NCBI GenBank assembly: GCA_025403435.1
Contig: CM046332.1
Location: 1,781,530-1,845,529, forward strand
DNA from: Artocarpus heterophyllus
Lineage: Eukaryota > Streptophyta > Magnoliopsida > Rosales > Moraceae
Reading direction: 5' to 3'
DNA: 64,000 nt
In this document: piece by piece, positions 11,215-21,794 of the stretch
Position numbering within the stretch: position 1 is the stretch's first letter
Layout: each line of letters starts with the position of its first letter
The notes under the pieces: model-generated
The model's database searches: none
The model's input: the letters and a program-made list of their open reading frames with translations, nothing else
What the model was told of the DNA's origin: nothing
Position numbers and translations under genes: made by a program

Positions 11215-13056
11215 GAAGATGTTTTCAAGGATCCGCTTGAAGCTTGTCTAACCCAATCTACTGGTGCGGATGTTGAGAATGAGGAAATAAGGGAATATGT
11301 AGAATTTATGGAGGCAAATCCACCAATTCCGAGGCATAAGGCATTGCAACTTGAAGAAGTGGGACAGTCCATCACAAGGCCTAAGCCATCAATTGAAGAG
11401 CCTCCTATTCTTGAACTTAAACCCTTACCTTCTCATTTAAAATATGCATATTTAGATGGCAATTCCTCACTACCTGTAATTATTTCTTCTTCTTTGACAG
11501 ATCTTATGGAGGAAAAACTGCTTAGGGTGTTAAGAGAGCACAAAGGCGCAATTGGATGAAAGATTGCAGACATCAAAGGAATAAGCCCCTCCATTTGCAT
11601 GCACAAAATTCTTATGGAGGAGAAATACAAGCCCACCATTCAACCCCAAAGGCGTCTGAATCCAAAAATGCAAGAAGTGGTGAAAGCTGAGGTTATCAAA
11701 CTATTGGATGCCGGGATCATCTATCCTATATCTGATAGTTCATGGGTAAGTCCTGTGTAAGTTGTGCCGAAGAAAGGAGGTATGACTGTTCAAAAGAATG
11801 ACAATAATGAGTTAATTCCAACTAGAACAGTTACTGGGTGGCGTGTTTATATGGATTATAGGAAATTAAATGATGCCACTAGAAAAGATCATTTTCCTTT
11901 ACCATTTATTGATCAAATGTTGGAAAGACTTGCAGGACATCAATTTTACTGTTTTCTAGATGGATATTCAGGGTATAATCAAATCCCTATTGCACCCGAG
12001 GATCAAGAAAAGACCACGTTCACTTGTCCCTATGGCACTTTTGCATATAGAAGGATGCCATTTGGTCTTTGTAACGCACCAGCAACTTTTCAGCGTTGTA
12101 TGATGGCCATTTTTTCTGATATGGTTGAGAAATTCATTGAAATTTTCATGGATGACTTTTCTGTTTTTGGCACATCATTCGATTTATGCTTACATAATTT
12201 GGCATTGGTGTTACAAAGATGTGAGGAAACTAACCTTGTTTTGAATTGGGAAAAATGTCATTTTATGGTGCAGGAAGGGATTGTGCTTGGACACAAAATC
12301 TCCAAAGATGGTATAGAAGTTGATAGAGCCAAAGTGGAGGTTATTGCAAAATTGCCTCCACCCACATCTGTCAAACTCGTTCGCGGATTCTTGGGGCATG
12401 CTGGATTTTATAGGCGATTTATAAAAGATTTTTCAAAAATTGCTAGACCTTTGTCTAACTTGTTGGTTAAAGATGCCCCGTTTGTGTTTTCTGATGAATG
12501 CTTGCAGGCTTTTAACACTTTGAAAGAAAAGCTTGTGTCAGCACCTATCATGGCAGCGCCTGATTGGGATTTACCTTTTGAGCTCATGTGTGATGCAAGT
12601 GATTCAGCAGTTGGAGCAGTGCTGGGCCAACGAAAGAACAAAATTTTTCAAACTATATATTACGCTAGTCGAACCTTGTCGGGAGCACAACTGAATTACA
12701 CAACTACAGAAAAGGAACTTCTGGCGGTAGTTTTTGCTTTTGATAAATTTCGTTCGTATTTGATTGGTTCAAAAGTAGTTGTTTACTCTGATCATTCTGC
12801 TCTGAAATACTTACTTGAAAAGAAGGAATCCAAGCCCAGGTTAATCAGGTGGATATTGTTGCTTCAAGAGTTTTATTTGGAGATCAAGGATAAAAAGGGA
12901 ACTGAGAACCTAGTTGCAGATCACTTATCCAGAATTCCCAATCATGATGAAGTGGGCAGCCCAATTCTGGAGGAATTCCCTGATGAGCAGGTATTCTCTA
13001 TCAAATCCCCACGAGTCCCCTGGTATGCTGATTTGGTAAATTTTTTTAGCAAGTAA
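11215..13056 (+). pseudogene. Gypsy reverse transcriptase and RNase H, element E
   Basis: Same frame as gag. Reverse transcriptase shows the catalytic Asp in '[10 protein letters not shown]' (Asp codon 11959) and the F-M-D-D box at 12145-12156. RNase H follows with '[15 protein letters not shown]', '[20 protein letters not shown]' and '[11 protein letters not shown]', which hold the usual Asp and Glu residues. Two stops break the N-terminal part: TGA at 11557 where Trp is expected and TAA at 11758 where Gln is expected. At about 13037-13046 a run of T causes a +1 shift into the integrase frame. The enzyme core itself looks intact. Confidence 0.9.
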
Positions 13057-14308
13057 TGTTCTACCCCCTAATTTGTCATATCAACAAAAGAAAAAATTCT
13101 TTTCTGATGTTAAACACTATTTTTGGGAAGACCCTTTCTTGTTTAAAATTTGCGCAGATCAGGTGATAAGAAGATGTGTTTCTAAGGACGAAATGGTAAG
13201 CATTTTACAACTTTGTCATGATGGGGAGGCTGGTGGTCATTTTAGTGGTTCTAAAACTGCTGCTAAAGTATTACAATCAGGTTTCTATTGGCCCACACTT
13301 TTTAAAGATGCACATTTCTATGTAGCCTCATGTGATCGATGTCAAAGAATGGGAAATATTTCTAGGAAAAATGAGATGCCTTTAAACAACATTCTTGTGT
13401 GTGAACTATTTGATGTTTGGGGTATTGATTTCATGGGACCATTTCCACCTTCATTTGGTAATGAATACATTTTAGTAGCCGTTGAGTACGTATCTAAGTG
13501 GGTAGAAGCAGCTGCTGTACCAAAAAATGACACTAAGGTCGTGGTCAAATTTCTGAAAAGGAACATTTTTTCCCGATTTGGCACCCCTAGGGCAATCATA
13601 AGTGATCAAGGGTCGCATTTCAGTAGTAAGCAATTTGAGGCACTCTTGGGAAAATATGGGGTTACACATAAGGTGGCACTAGCATATCATCCTCAGACTA
13701 GTGGTCAAGTGGAAATTTCAAATAGGGAAATCAAGAGGATTTTGGAGAAGACAGTAAATGCCTCTAGGAAGGATTGGTCTATTAAGTTAGATGATGCACT
13801 TTGGGCATATAGGACTGCATTCAAAACTCCCATCGGGATGTCCCCTTTCAGGCTAGTTTTTGGAAAAGCATGTCACCTGCCAGTGGAACTAGAACATAAG
13901 GCTTATTGGGCAACTAAATGTTTGAATTTTGATGCGCAGTTGACAGGTGAGGCTAGGTTGCTGCAACTAAATGAGCTGGATGAATTTCGGCTTGATGCTT
14001 ATGAGAATGCAAAGCTTTACAAGGAGAAAACGAAAAGATGGCATGATAAGCACATTCTCAGAAAAGAATTTGTAGTTGGTCAACAGGTCTTGCTCTATAA
14101 CTCTCACCTTAAATTGTTTCCAGGTAAGCTGAAATCTAGGTGGTCAGGACCATTTACAGTAACACAAGTCTTTCCATCTGGAGCAATAGAGGTGGCACAT
14201 GATACCAAAGGCAAATTTAAGGTCAATGGTCAGCGCTTGAAGCCCTACTTTGGAGGTGAAGTTAACAGGAATAAAACCACCATCGAATTACAAGCTCCTA
14301 CCAAGTGA
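13046..14308 (+). pseudogene. Gypsy integrase, element E
   Basis: The frame from about 13046 to the TGA at 14308 encodes an integrase. There is an N-terminal His/Cys zinc-binding region ('CDRCQRMG' at its end). The catalytic core has D in 'WGIDFMGPF', D in 'SDQGSHF' and E 36 residues later in 'QVEISNRE', the D-x35-E spacing. The '[16 protein letters not shown]' block is typical of Athila/Tat. The domain is uninterrupted for about 410 codons but is out of frame with reverse transcriptase through the T-run shift, so it cannot be made as part of the polyprotein. A start at an internal ATG is not expected for this family. Confidence 0.9.
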
Positions 14309-14348
14309 CATTGAGACAGTCTGGCTGAAGACAATAAAGCAAGCGCTT

Positions 14349-14366
14349 CTTGGGAGGCAACCCAAG
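14349..14366 (+). other. Conserved-type hairpin after pol, element E
   Basis: A perfect CTTGGG / CCCAAG stem with the loop AGGCAA lies 40 bases after the integrase stop. From memory a very similar GGGAGGCAACCC hairpin follows pol in many Athila/Tat elements. Its role is unknown to me. Confidence 0.6.
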
Positions 14367-14515
14367 CATTTTCTTATTTATCATGTTCAAAATAAAAAAA
14401 AAATAATAAATAAATAATTTAGGTTATTTTTGTTTAACATTATCATTTTGTTTTGCAGGAGTCGAAGTCAATAAGGGAGCATCAAAACAAAAAAATCGCT
14501 GGTGAACTGTTTTTC

Positions 14516-14693
14516 TTGGCAGAGTCCAAGCGCCGCAGCCCTCAATTGAGAGCGCCGCGGCGCTGTTTTGGAGAATGAAAATCTCGTTGGCAGAAGGAAA
14601 GCGCCGCGGCGCTATAACATCAGCGCCACGGCGCCATGAAAAAAAAAAGGCAGAACAACAGCGCCGCAGCGCTGGAATTCAAGCGCCGCGGCG
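14516..14693. repeat. Internal GC-palindrome array between pol and ORF3, element E
   Basis: Motifs at 14530, 14552, 14601, 14622, 14661 and 14682 again form three doublets with 21-22 bp spacing. Each doublet is preceded by TTGGCAGA or AAGGCAGA (14516, 14587, 14647). This repeats the design of the LTR array in a place where no LTR exists. A pyrimidine-rich, leader-like stretch follows at 14745-14835. Confidence 0.85.
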
Positions 14694-15121
14694 CTGTGTG
14701 CGTGATTCCGAAAAAAAAAAAAAAAGGGTGGCTTTAAACCGAACAATCCCTCTTTCTTTCCCTCATTCCCACCATTTACTTTCTCTCTCTACAACAAAAC
14801 TCTTCTCTCCCACTTCTTCTTCTCCTCCTTCTCTCTAGAAAATTTTGCCATCCTCATCCTCCAACGTTGTGGCTGCCATCTCCTTTCAGTTCGTCTTTCT
14901 CTTCAAGTAAGTTGCCTCCTGGTCATATCTTTGAGTATTTTTATTTAATTTTTGTTATTTTTATTTTGTTTATTATTTCATATTTGTGTGATTATTTTTT
15001 TTTTATTTTTTTTTAATTTGCACTTGTTAGGTTTTCTTTCATGATTCTAGTTAGATTTTGATATAGGTGGTTTTTGGTAAGTGAAATTTTGACGGTGTTA
15101 GGTTCTACTCTTTAACGTGTG
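14694..15121 (+). other. Leader-like non-coding region before ORF3, element E
   Basis: It contains a poly-A tract (14711-14725), CT-rich sequence resembling a plant 5' UTR, and a possible splice donor (A|GTAAGT at about 14909). No ORF of note is present. It may be the untranslated leader or intron of a subgenomic ORF3 transcript. Confidence 0.35.
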
Positions 15122-16186
15122 TGCCATAAAAAAAAAAAAAAGGCTTCTAAGCGCACACGAACTGTAGCTTCATCATCCACCCCATATACTCGGTTTGTGA
15201 GTGAGGCCGCGAGAAAAAGACATAATAATGCCATTGTTAAGAAAACTGTAGTACCGGAGCGGGGTTTAGACTTTAGGGATGGTTTTTCTACCGTTTTTTT
15301 TAATATGGTTATGCAAAGAGGATGGAGCAAATTTCTCGAGCAACCCGAGGCGGCTGTAGTTCCACTTGTCCGGGAATTTTATGCCAATGTTCCAGAGCAC
15401 ACTAACCTCCAGGTAAGTGTCCGAGGTAAGATGGTTCGTTTTGATAAAACAACCATCAACAGGTATTATGGGCTTCGAAATATTGATAATGATGATTATT
15501 ATGAATACCTCAATGAACATTTGGATTTTGAGGAAGTTCTTGGCACCATAGCCACTGCAGGCACCACATGGAAATTAACACGGGGAGGCGAAGTGGTGTC
15601 GTTTCCCTCCTCCGCGTTAAACAGGGAGTACAAAGCGTGGTTGTATTTTATTGCGTCGAAATTAATGCCTGTCATGCATTTTTCTGATGTTACCAAGGAC
15701 AGAGCTGCCTTGTTATTTGCTATTGTTACAGGTAAAACTATTGATGTGGGAAACGTAATCCAAGACAGTATTCTGAGAACTGCTATGGGTTCCACGACTG
15801 GTGGTTTGGGTCACTCTTCCCTCATCACACGCCTATGCCTCGACGCCGGAGTCCCATTCGACCAAGAGGAAGAATTATTGCAACCCATGAAAATCATTAA
15901 CAGAAAGGTCGTGGGAAGCTTCAGAGACCAAGAAGTACGCCCTCCGATTCGGCAAGACACTGGTGCCTCCGCCTCGAGCCAACCCCCTCAGCCCGAACAA
16001 GTCACTCCCATAGCTCAACCGCCTGCTGTACCTGCCCCTGAGTTACCAATCAGTGATCGCTTGCGTCGTTTGGAATTGGGCCTAGAATATAATATTGCCA
16101 TGACGCGGGCAATTGCTCGACACTTGGGCATGGATGAATCTCAACTTCCACCTCCACCGCATTTTCCTGATCACTCTGAGCCTTAA
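15122..16186 (+). CDS. Downstream ORF3 of element E (plant-transposon-protein type, env position)
   Basis: An open frame of about 354 codons between integrase and the 3' LTR. It contains the block 'RGWSKFLEQPEAAVVPLVREFYAN' family signature (here at residues 68-91), then 'RGKMVRFDKTTIN.YYGL', a domain known from many Athila/Tat elements as a putative plant transposon protein. The C-terminus is Pro/Gln-rich followed by a possible coiled segment. No ATG opens the frame: the first codon after the upstream stop is near a GTG, and the first in-frame ATG is at about 15305, so a spliced 5' exon or a lost start codon must be considered. Function unknown; the env-like position does not by itself mean an envelope protein, and I see no signal peptide or membrane segment. 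Confidence 0.65.
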   Translation, partial: CHKKKKKASKRTRTVASSSTPYTRFVSEAARKRHNNAIVKKTVVPERGLDFRDGFSTVFFNMVMQRGWSKFLEQPEAAVVPLVREFYANVPEHTNLQVSVRGKMVRFDKTTINRYYGLRNIDNDDYYEYLNEHLDFEEVLGTIATAGTTWKLTRGGEVVSFPSSALNREYKAWLYFIASKLMPVMHFSDVTKDRAALLFAIVTGKTIDVGNVIQDSILRTAMGSTTGGLGHSSLITRLCLDAGVPFDQEEELLQPMKIINRKVVGSFRDQEVRPPIRQDTGASASSQPPQPEQVTPIAQPPAVPAPELPISDRLRRLELGLEYNIAMTRAIARHLGMDESQLPPPPHFPDHSEP

Positions 16187-17732
16187 TTTCACTTGCCATT
16201 TTTATTTCATTATTTCGGTTTTCTTTTCATTCTCAATTTCTTAAGGTTTTTGTTTTGTTTGTTTTCCTTGTTGTCCAGATCACTTCTCGGAGTTCCCATG
16301 GCTGCACAAGTTCAATTGGCCTCATTTGTTATTCAGGGGGTTTCCTTACCTTTTCTTCTTTATTTATACATTGAGGGCAATGCTTTATTTAGTTTGGGGG
16401 GGGAAACAAAAATTTTTGTTTGTTAAAACTTGTGTTCACCTTTTTTTTTGAAACTTGAAGTGATACATTCCTGCATTGATGAATCTGGATATGATTGAAT
16501 CCTTTATTTGGATGTCTTAAAATTTGTAGGAGGTATGAATTTTGTCTAAACTTGTGATGGATTTGTTGTTTAATTCTAATTCTGAATTTATGATCTATTT
16601 CTTGAGCACAAAAATCCTGAATTTTTGAATTGTGTGTATGTCCATTAATGTTCACCCATGTTTTAGAATTCATCTGATTTTCTCTCGAGGCGAAATCCTA
16701 GGCTACATCTGACTGAAAACATGATTTAGGCCATTTTTGGATCGTTTGAGCCGTTCAAGCCAACCTTGGTTAAATATCCCTAGTCACCTTGTTGAGCCTT
16801 GATGCATTAACCGTTCTTTATTTGTCACCCACATTTGTTAACCCAGCCAATCATTTTTACCTTGTCCCACATCCCGTAAACATGTTGATTTCTAAAGAAG
16901 GTAAGCGTATTTTGGGAGGTAGAATGGAGCAAGGGAGTTGTTGAGTTGTTTCTTGAAGCATAGAAGTTTTTGAGCCTTACATTGTATTAATTTTGCTACT
17001 TAAGGATCTTATTAGTTTTCATATGATTTTATTCAAAAAAAAAAATGAAATGAAAGAAAAAAAAAAGAAAAAAAAAACACAACAACAACACAAAACCAGA
17101 AAAAAAAAAAGAGGATGAAACAACAACAGTGAGTGACGAAGAAAATGAAAGTGCATAATTGAGTGCAGTTGAGGGCGATGGAGTGAGTTTGGGGATAGGG
17201 TCTAAATTGATCAGAAGTTGGATGGCTTGAAGAGAAGGGTAAATGTTGATTGTGCAGTTGAAGTGGTTTAAGGGTATACAACCAAGAGTGATTCTAATTG
17301 GAGTCTAGAAATCAACATGGGAGGGGTGAATTGAGCCTAAAATTTACTTTTATCTTACCTCTAGCCCAGCCTGACGTTACAAGCTTAATAAAGCCCTAAT
17401 GATTTTTAGTTGGATGACTAGCCTACATTAGTGGAGAAAGAAACGAAAGGTGAACCTATGGAACATGTTTCTGTGCACAACTCATCAAAGCTTCTCAGAG
17501 TAATGTGGATGTTACTGAACTGCATACAATTTGAAAAGAATGGATAACACACACACACGGGTCATGAAAGTAGAATTAGTCTTAACCAGCAAATCGATCT
17601 CACTATTTGGATGGAATTTGTTCTTTTCTGTGAATTGTAAGATGGAAAAATTTTGGAGGACATCTTGAAGGATTTATTGGTCCATGTTTGTGTTACTTCT
17701 TGATTTTGCTCGAGGACTAGCAAAAGTTAGTT
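16187..17732 (+). other. 3' non-coding region of element E
   Basis: About 1.5 kb with no supported gene. It holds a G-rich run at 16396-16403 that could be a second, upstream purine tract, and an A-rich/CA-rich low-complexity stretch at 17035-17115. Confidence 0.6.
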
Positions 17733-17742
17733 TCGGGGGTTT
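17733..17742 (+). other. Polypurine tract region of E
   Basis: CGGGGGTTT lies immediately before the 3' LTR, the expected place for plus-strand priming. The G run is short and interrupted by T next to the LTR. Confidence 0.5.
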
Positions 17743-19045
17743 TGATAACTCTAGTTTAGAGAGTTATTTGGCCACTTTTAATTAACAAATATTACTATGT
17801 TTTTGAGAAAAATTACATGAAACATCCAACTTTTTCATAAAAGCATGATTTTATTGATGTAGGTTGAGGAAAGAAAGAAAACAAAACAAAAGGGAGCAAA
17901 AGCACAAGAAATCCGAGACCAACCTTGTTGGCAGAGCTGAAGCGCCGCGGCGCCCAAGGGAGGTGCAAGAACGCTTGGCAGAAACTCAGCGCCGCGGCGC
18001 TGGGGAAGGAGCGCCGCGGCGCTACGGCGGAAAAGAAGAGAAAAACAGAGAAGAAGCGCCGCAGCGCTAGAAGAGAAGGGCCGCGGCGCCAGAGTGATCC
18101 TAAACCACGATTTTTGGACGCAAAACAAAGGATTTGTTAACTTAAGAGTAGTATAAATAGAATAGTATGGGGTAGTTAGGTTATCAGTTAATTTTGGAGA
18201 GCGTTGTTTATTTTTCTTAGGAGCCGTCAAGCATTCTGGAGTAAGAAGTGAAGAATTGGTGACAGAATTTCTTGCTCTCTTAACTCTTGATGTTTGATTC
18301 AATTAAATTTTTAGATTTTATTTCTTTTTCAATTATGTTCTAATTTTCTTAGTTAGGGCTATGATGTAACCTAATCATGACGATGTGAATTTCATATTTA
18401 TGCACCATAATTGGTTTTATTCATGTGAGTTATGTGTTATTATGTTTAATGCCTTTTAAATGATTAGCTACCATTTAAATGATCTGATGTGCATGTTCAA
18501 AACTGAGAAGGGAGAATTATGCAAATGCTTCATCTAACATATAACCATGAATTAAATATGGATAGAGATATATCATATTATTTGTGTGGCTTCATTTGGA
18601 AAGTTCATGAATCCTAATGCATTCTGATTTATTTAAATTCACATAGAGATATAGTGAGTTAATAAACTGAGTAGGTTTGCTATACTTAGAGATAGGATAG
18701 TAAATAATTTAGGAATTTCCGTCATCACATGTGTATTATTGATTGGGTTGCGTAATTTTATGAAATTCATATCTAGTGATTATGGTGAAATCAAATGCCT
18801 TAACGCCTTGTCTTATTGAAGTATCTTTTGAGATTGATTGCAATTTTTATTCTTAATTTAGTACTTTAGTTCAGTAATTTATTCAATCACAACCTCATAT
18901 GATCAACTAGATAAACCTTAGAGTTAATCCAATTTTAGTACTTAGTTAGATTATTATACAACAGTCCCTGTGAGACGATACTCTTACTCACTATTGTATT
19001 ACTTGATCGATAACGTGCACTTGCGTTAGTGAATTTTACCGAACA
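17743..19045 (+). repeat. 3' LTR of element E
   Basis: 1303 bp, same termini as the 5' LTR. It has five rather than six GC-palindromes (17942, 17989, 18011, 18056, 18080) because one 22-bp unit is missing, and a TATA box at 18152-18159. Confidence 0.92.
18152..18159 (+). promoter_or_regulatory. TATA box in the 3' LTR of E
   Basis: TATAAATA, identical to the copy in the 5' LTR. It could drive read-out transcription into 19 kb and beyond. Confidence 0.6.
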
Positions 19046-19050
19046 CTGAC
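19046..19050. repeat. Target-site duplication of element E, right copy (CTGAC)
   Basis: Matches 7577-7581. Confidence 0.9.
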
Positions 19051-19354
19051 CTAGTTGAGCACCTCATCGATGGTGACAACTAGGAGTATGTAACTCTAAA
19101 GCTTTCCGGTTGGAACTTTAAATTTGTTAGTCTTGGGCTTCTTGGTCTAGCTAAGCTCTCCCTATTCTGATGGGTCCTTGTGTTTCTTGCCCTTTCTGCT
19201 GCTTCCTTCTCTATCACATTGGCTTTTCATGTAATCAGCCACATCTAGATGCGTCTAGGTTTATGCAAGCATATGGGAGAAGGTGCCAGACTGCTTAAGG
19301 GCAAGCTACCAGATCAATCCCATATCTCCTAACCTTTCAAAGAATGCATGCTTC
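19051..19354 (-). pseudogene. Old Gypsy element F, gag fragment 2 (minus strand)
   Basis: About 300 bases of the same decayed minus-strand gag, trapped between the insertions E and D. It joins 28445 onward once D is removed. No intact frame remains. Confidence 0.5.
19350..19354. repeat. Target-site duplication of element D, left copy (GCTTC)
   Basis: GCTTC precedes the LTR start at 19355 and recurs directly after the other LTR at 28440-28444. Confidence 0.88.
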
Positions 19355-21775
19355 TGTGACACCCGTTATTCTCCTAAGGGTATTAAGGTAATTAGATTAA
19401 TTACCTAGTATATATATAAAAAAAATCAGAAAATCTCTCATAATTCGAAACTCTCTCTCTCTCTACTTTCTCTCTCTAAAAACTCTCTCTCTCTCTCCTC
19501 AAAGATCGTCTGAGATTTCGGCATCCGTTTTCGACACCTCCCGCACCAATGGAAAGCTCTCGACGAGCTGAGTCCAACGAGGTGCCGCGCCGCCCAAAAC
19601 GCCGCCGGAGGAGACCACACGCGCCGCCCAAAGTGGCGGCAAAACCCATTTCTTTCCGACGAGATATCTTCGCCGTCCGACGTCCGATCGACGTGATTCT
19701 TGTTCCTACACGACCACCGTGATGAGAGGAACAAAACCCACCCTTGGTGGCAGCTCAACAACCGCCGGATTTCTCTGCCCGCCTATTGCCGCCGTGCACC
19801 GCCGCCCCCATGGTGGAACTCCGCCTTGCCGGAGGAGGTGACTGACACCACCCCTCCCAATGAGTTCAGAGGATCAAGGGGAGTAAAACCCCTCGATCAA
19901 TTGCACGAAAGGAGCCAGTTTCACCGAAGAACGGCCAACGCCGCCGTCAACCGCCGCGGGAGCCTCCGTTTTGGCTCTTCCCAGCCACGTTTCTTCAAAT
20001 TGGATGAGGGGAAATGCTCATAGGAGGATGGGTAGCAAAAGCCCTCAGCCAATTTCAGGTTTTCATCGTCAGAGAATCAAGATCGGAGCTCATCCATTTC
20101 TACCGACGTTGTACTTCACGACCCGCTATGTTAGAGGCAGAATTGGGTGAAATTGACCCCGCCATTGGACTCAGAAGGGTCGATTTAGGGGGGGTAGGCC
20201 CGAGCCCAGCTGCCAACGGACCCCGATTGACGCCGGTCAACGACGGTCAAAGTCGGTCAACGCCGGTCAACGGTGGTCAACGCCGGTCAACGGTGGTCAA
20301 CGCCGGTCAACGGCTAGTCAAAGGCTAAATTGGAATTTTGTGATCCGGACCTCCGATCGAAGATCCGAGACCGCCTCCTGACTCGTTTCGATGCTCTGGA
20401 TGCAATGGTGACCTCCGTTTGAGCAAATTCCACTCCGATGAAAATCATCCGGTACCGACTGCACGCGAATCGAGGCGATTCAAACAGCAGTATCGGAGTC
20501 CAGAATGACGTTTTCAAGAATGTATGATCTCCAGGAAGCATTCCTAGCCATTCATAGTCGCTCGAGGAGCACTACAGAGGATGCTTCGTAGATACAGCGA
20601 GATACAACTGGATCTGTTTTGCTTGGAGTTCAAGATCAAGGGAGTATGGAGCTAACGTTAATTGATTCCAGGATTAAGAGACTGTTGATAAGCTTGAAAG
20701 GTAGGGATTCTATTACTCATCTTTTGTGAGGTTTTTATAGAATTAAAATTGATTGTTTTGCCGCAATATATATATATATCTATGTTGAACTGATATTATA
20801 TGTGTATCACATATGAAACTATGACATGGACTCGTCTTGTATTGTACGGCGAGGAACATAATGAATTGACACATGTTATAAATTGAGAAGCATGGTTAGG
20901 AAAATTAACTCTATTAATAATGATTTAATATAGAGAAATTGTGAGACATGAAAAGGGCGACGGTTACGTCCTTGGGCATGAATACCCTAAAAGGTAAAAT
21001 AGGGGGAAGGTGATGACGCTTCCTTGGGTTGAAAGTCCCAGAACACACTGTACAGGAATTGATTTGGTGAGGACTCGGGGCTTGATGTCCCCTCACCGGA
21101 ACACCCTTGGAATGTTTATAGGGTGATCAAGTGCGCCCATTTGGGTTTCGATGAGTTGAGTGATACTCAATTTAACATGGATACCTAGGAACAATGATGA
21201 TTGGTAATATTTGTATAAATGTGTAATTATGACACTTGGTAATGATTAACTACGGTATCCATAAGATGTGATCATAATAAACCTCATAATCTGGAATATG
21301 ATGTAACCTACTAACCATGCAGTTTTTAATGTGGTAATGATAAAAACCTAAAGGTGAGTAATGGCTTTCTCTACTGAGCATAGTGTTGCTCATACCCTTA
21401 TATTTTTATCTTTTCAGGACTCACTAAGTGTGAGGTGGCTACGAGAAATATAGTTGAGGAAGTGATGTAGCTATATTACATTGGGACTGCTTCAATTGTT
21501 GAGAATGTTCTTCATGATAATATAAGCATCAATTGTTACTTTCTGTGACTGTATTACAATGTGATGAGGGTTAAAATGATGATGACAACAGTTTATATTA
21601 TTAAATTTAAGGTGCTACATTAAAACTGTGGTTTATTTATCGTTTATATTTTTATTTTTGAGTTGAGAGTTTTCATTTAAGTCCCGGGTAAATTTTATTT
21701 TTAAGGTTTTACTTTTATTATTTATTTTTATTTTATCTCATTAAAAACTGTTAACCCCCATATAGGGGCGTTACA
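19355..21775 (+). repeat. 5' LTR of element D
   Basis: 2421 bp, TGTGACACCC to GCGTTACA. Features: an AT run at 19409-19425 followed by CT repeats (possible promoter near the LTR start), the 10-bp GGTCAA array at 20231-20311, and an AT microsatellite at 20766-20780. ORFs of about 100 codons in both LTRs look incidental to the GC-rich stretch. Confidence 0.9.
20231..20321. repeat. 10-bp tandem array of GGTCAA (W-box core) in the 5' LTR of D
   Basis: GGTCAA begins at 20235, 20245, 20255, 20265, 20275, 20285, 20295 and 20305, eight copies at exactly 10-bp intervals, followed by AGTCAA at 20316. On the opposite strand these read TTGACC and TTGACT, the W-box core bound by plant WRKY factors. Confidence 0.85.
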
Positions 21776-21782
21776 GAATTTT

Positions 21783-21794
21783 TGGTATCAGAGC
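21783..21794 (+). other. Primer-binding site of D (initiator Met tRNA)
   Basis: TGGTATCAGAGC, complementary to the 3' end of plant initiator Met tRNA, seven bases after the LTR. Confidence 0.88.

Larger units (their letters stand above)
7582..19045 (+). mobile_element. Gypsy LTR retrotransposon E (Athila/Tat-like), complete structure
   Basis: An 11.46-kb element bounded by LTRs of 1325 and 1303 bp, flanked by CTGAC on both sides, with a primer site at 8913, a purine tract before 17743, gag-protease-reverse transcriptase-RNase H-integrase in that order, and an extra ORF between integrase and the 3' LTR. The LTRs look nearly identical by eye apart from one 22-bp unit, so the insertion is recent. 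Four in-frame stops and one frameshift in gag-pol mean this copy could move only with help from another copy. Confidence 0.92.

Noticed and set aside
19438..20541. ORFs of 75-107 codons in the D LTR, repeated at 26065-27207
   Set aside because: They overlap on both strands in the GC-rich part of the LTR, include the GGTCAA array and lack domain resemblance. Incidental.
20766..20780. AT dinucleotide run as the main TATA box of the D LTR
   Set aside because: A simple repeat also occurs near the LTR start (19409). Without transcript data I cannot choose, so no promoter is annotated for D.
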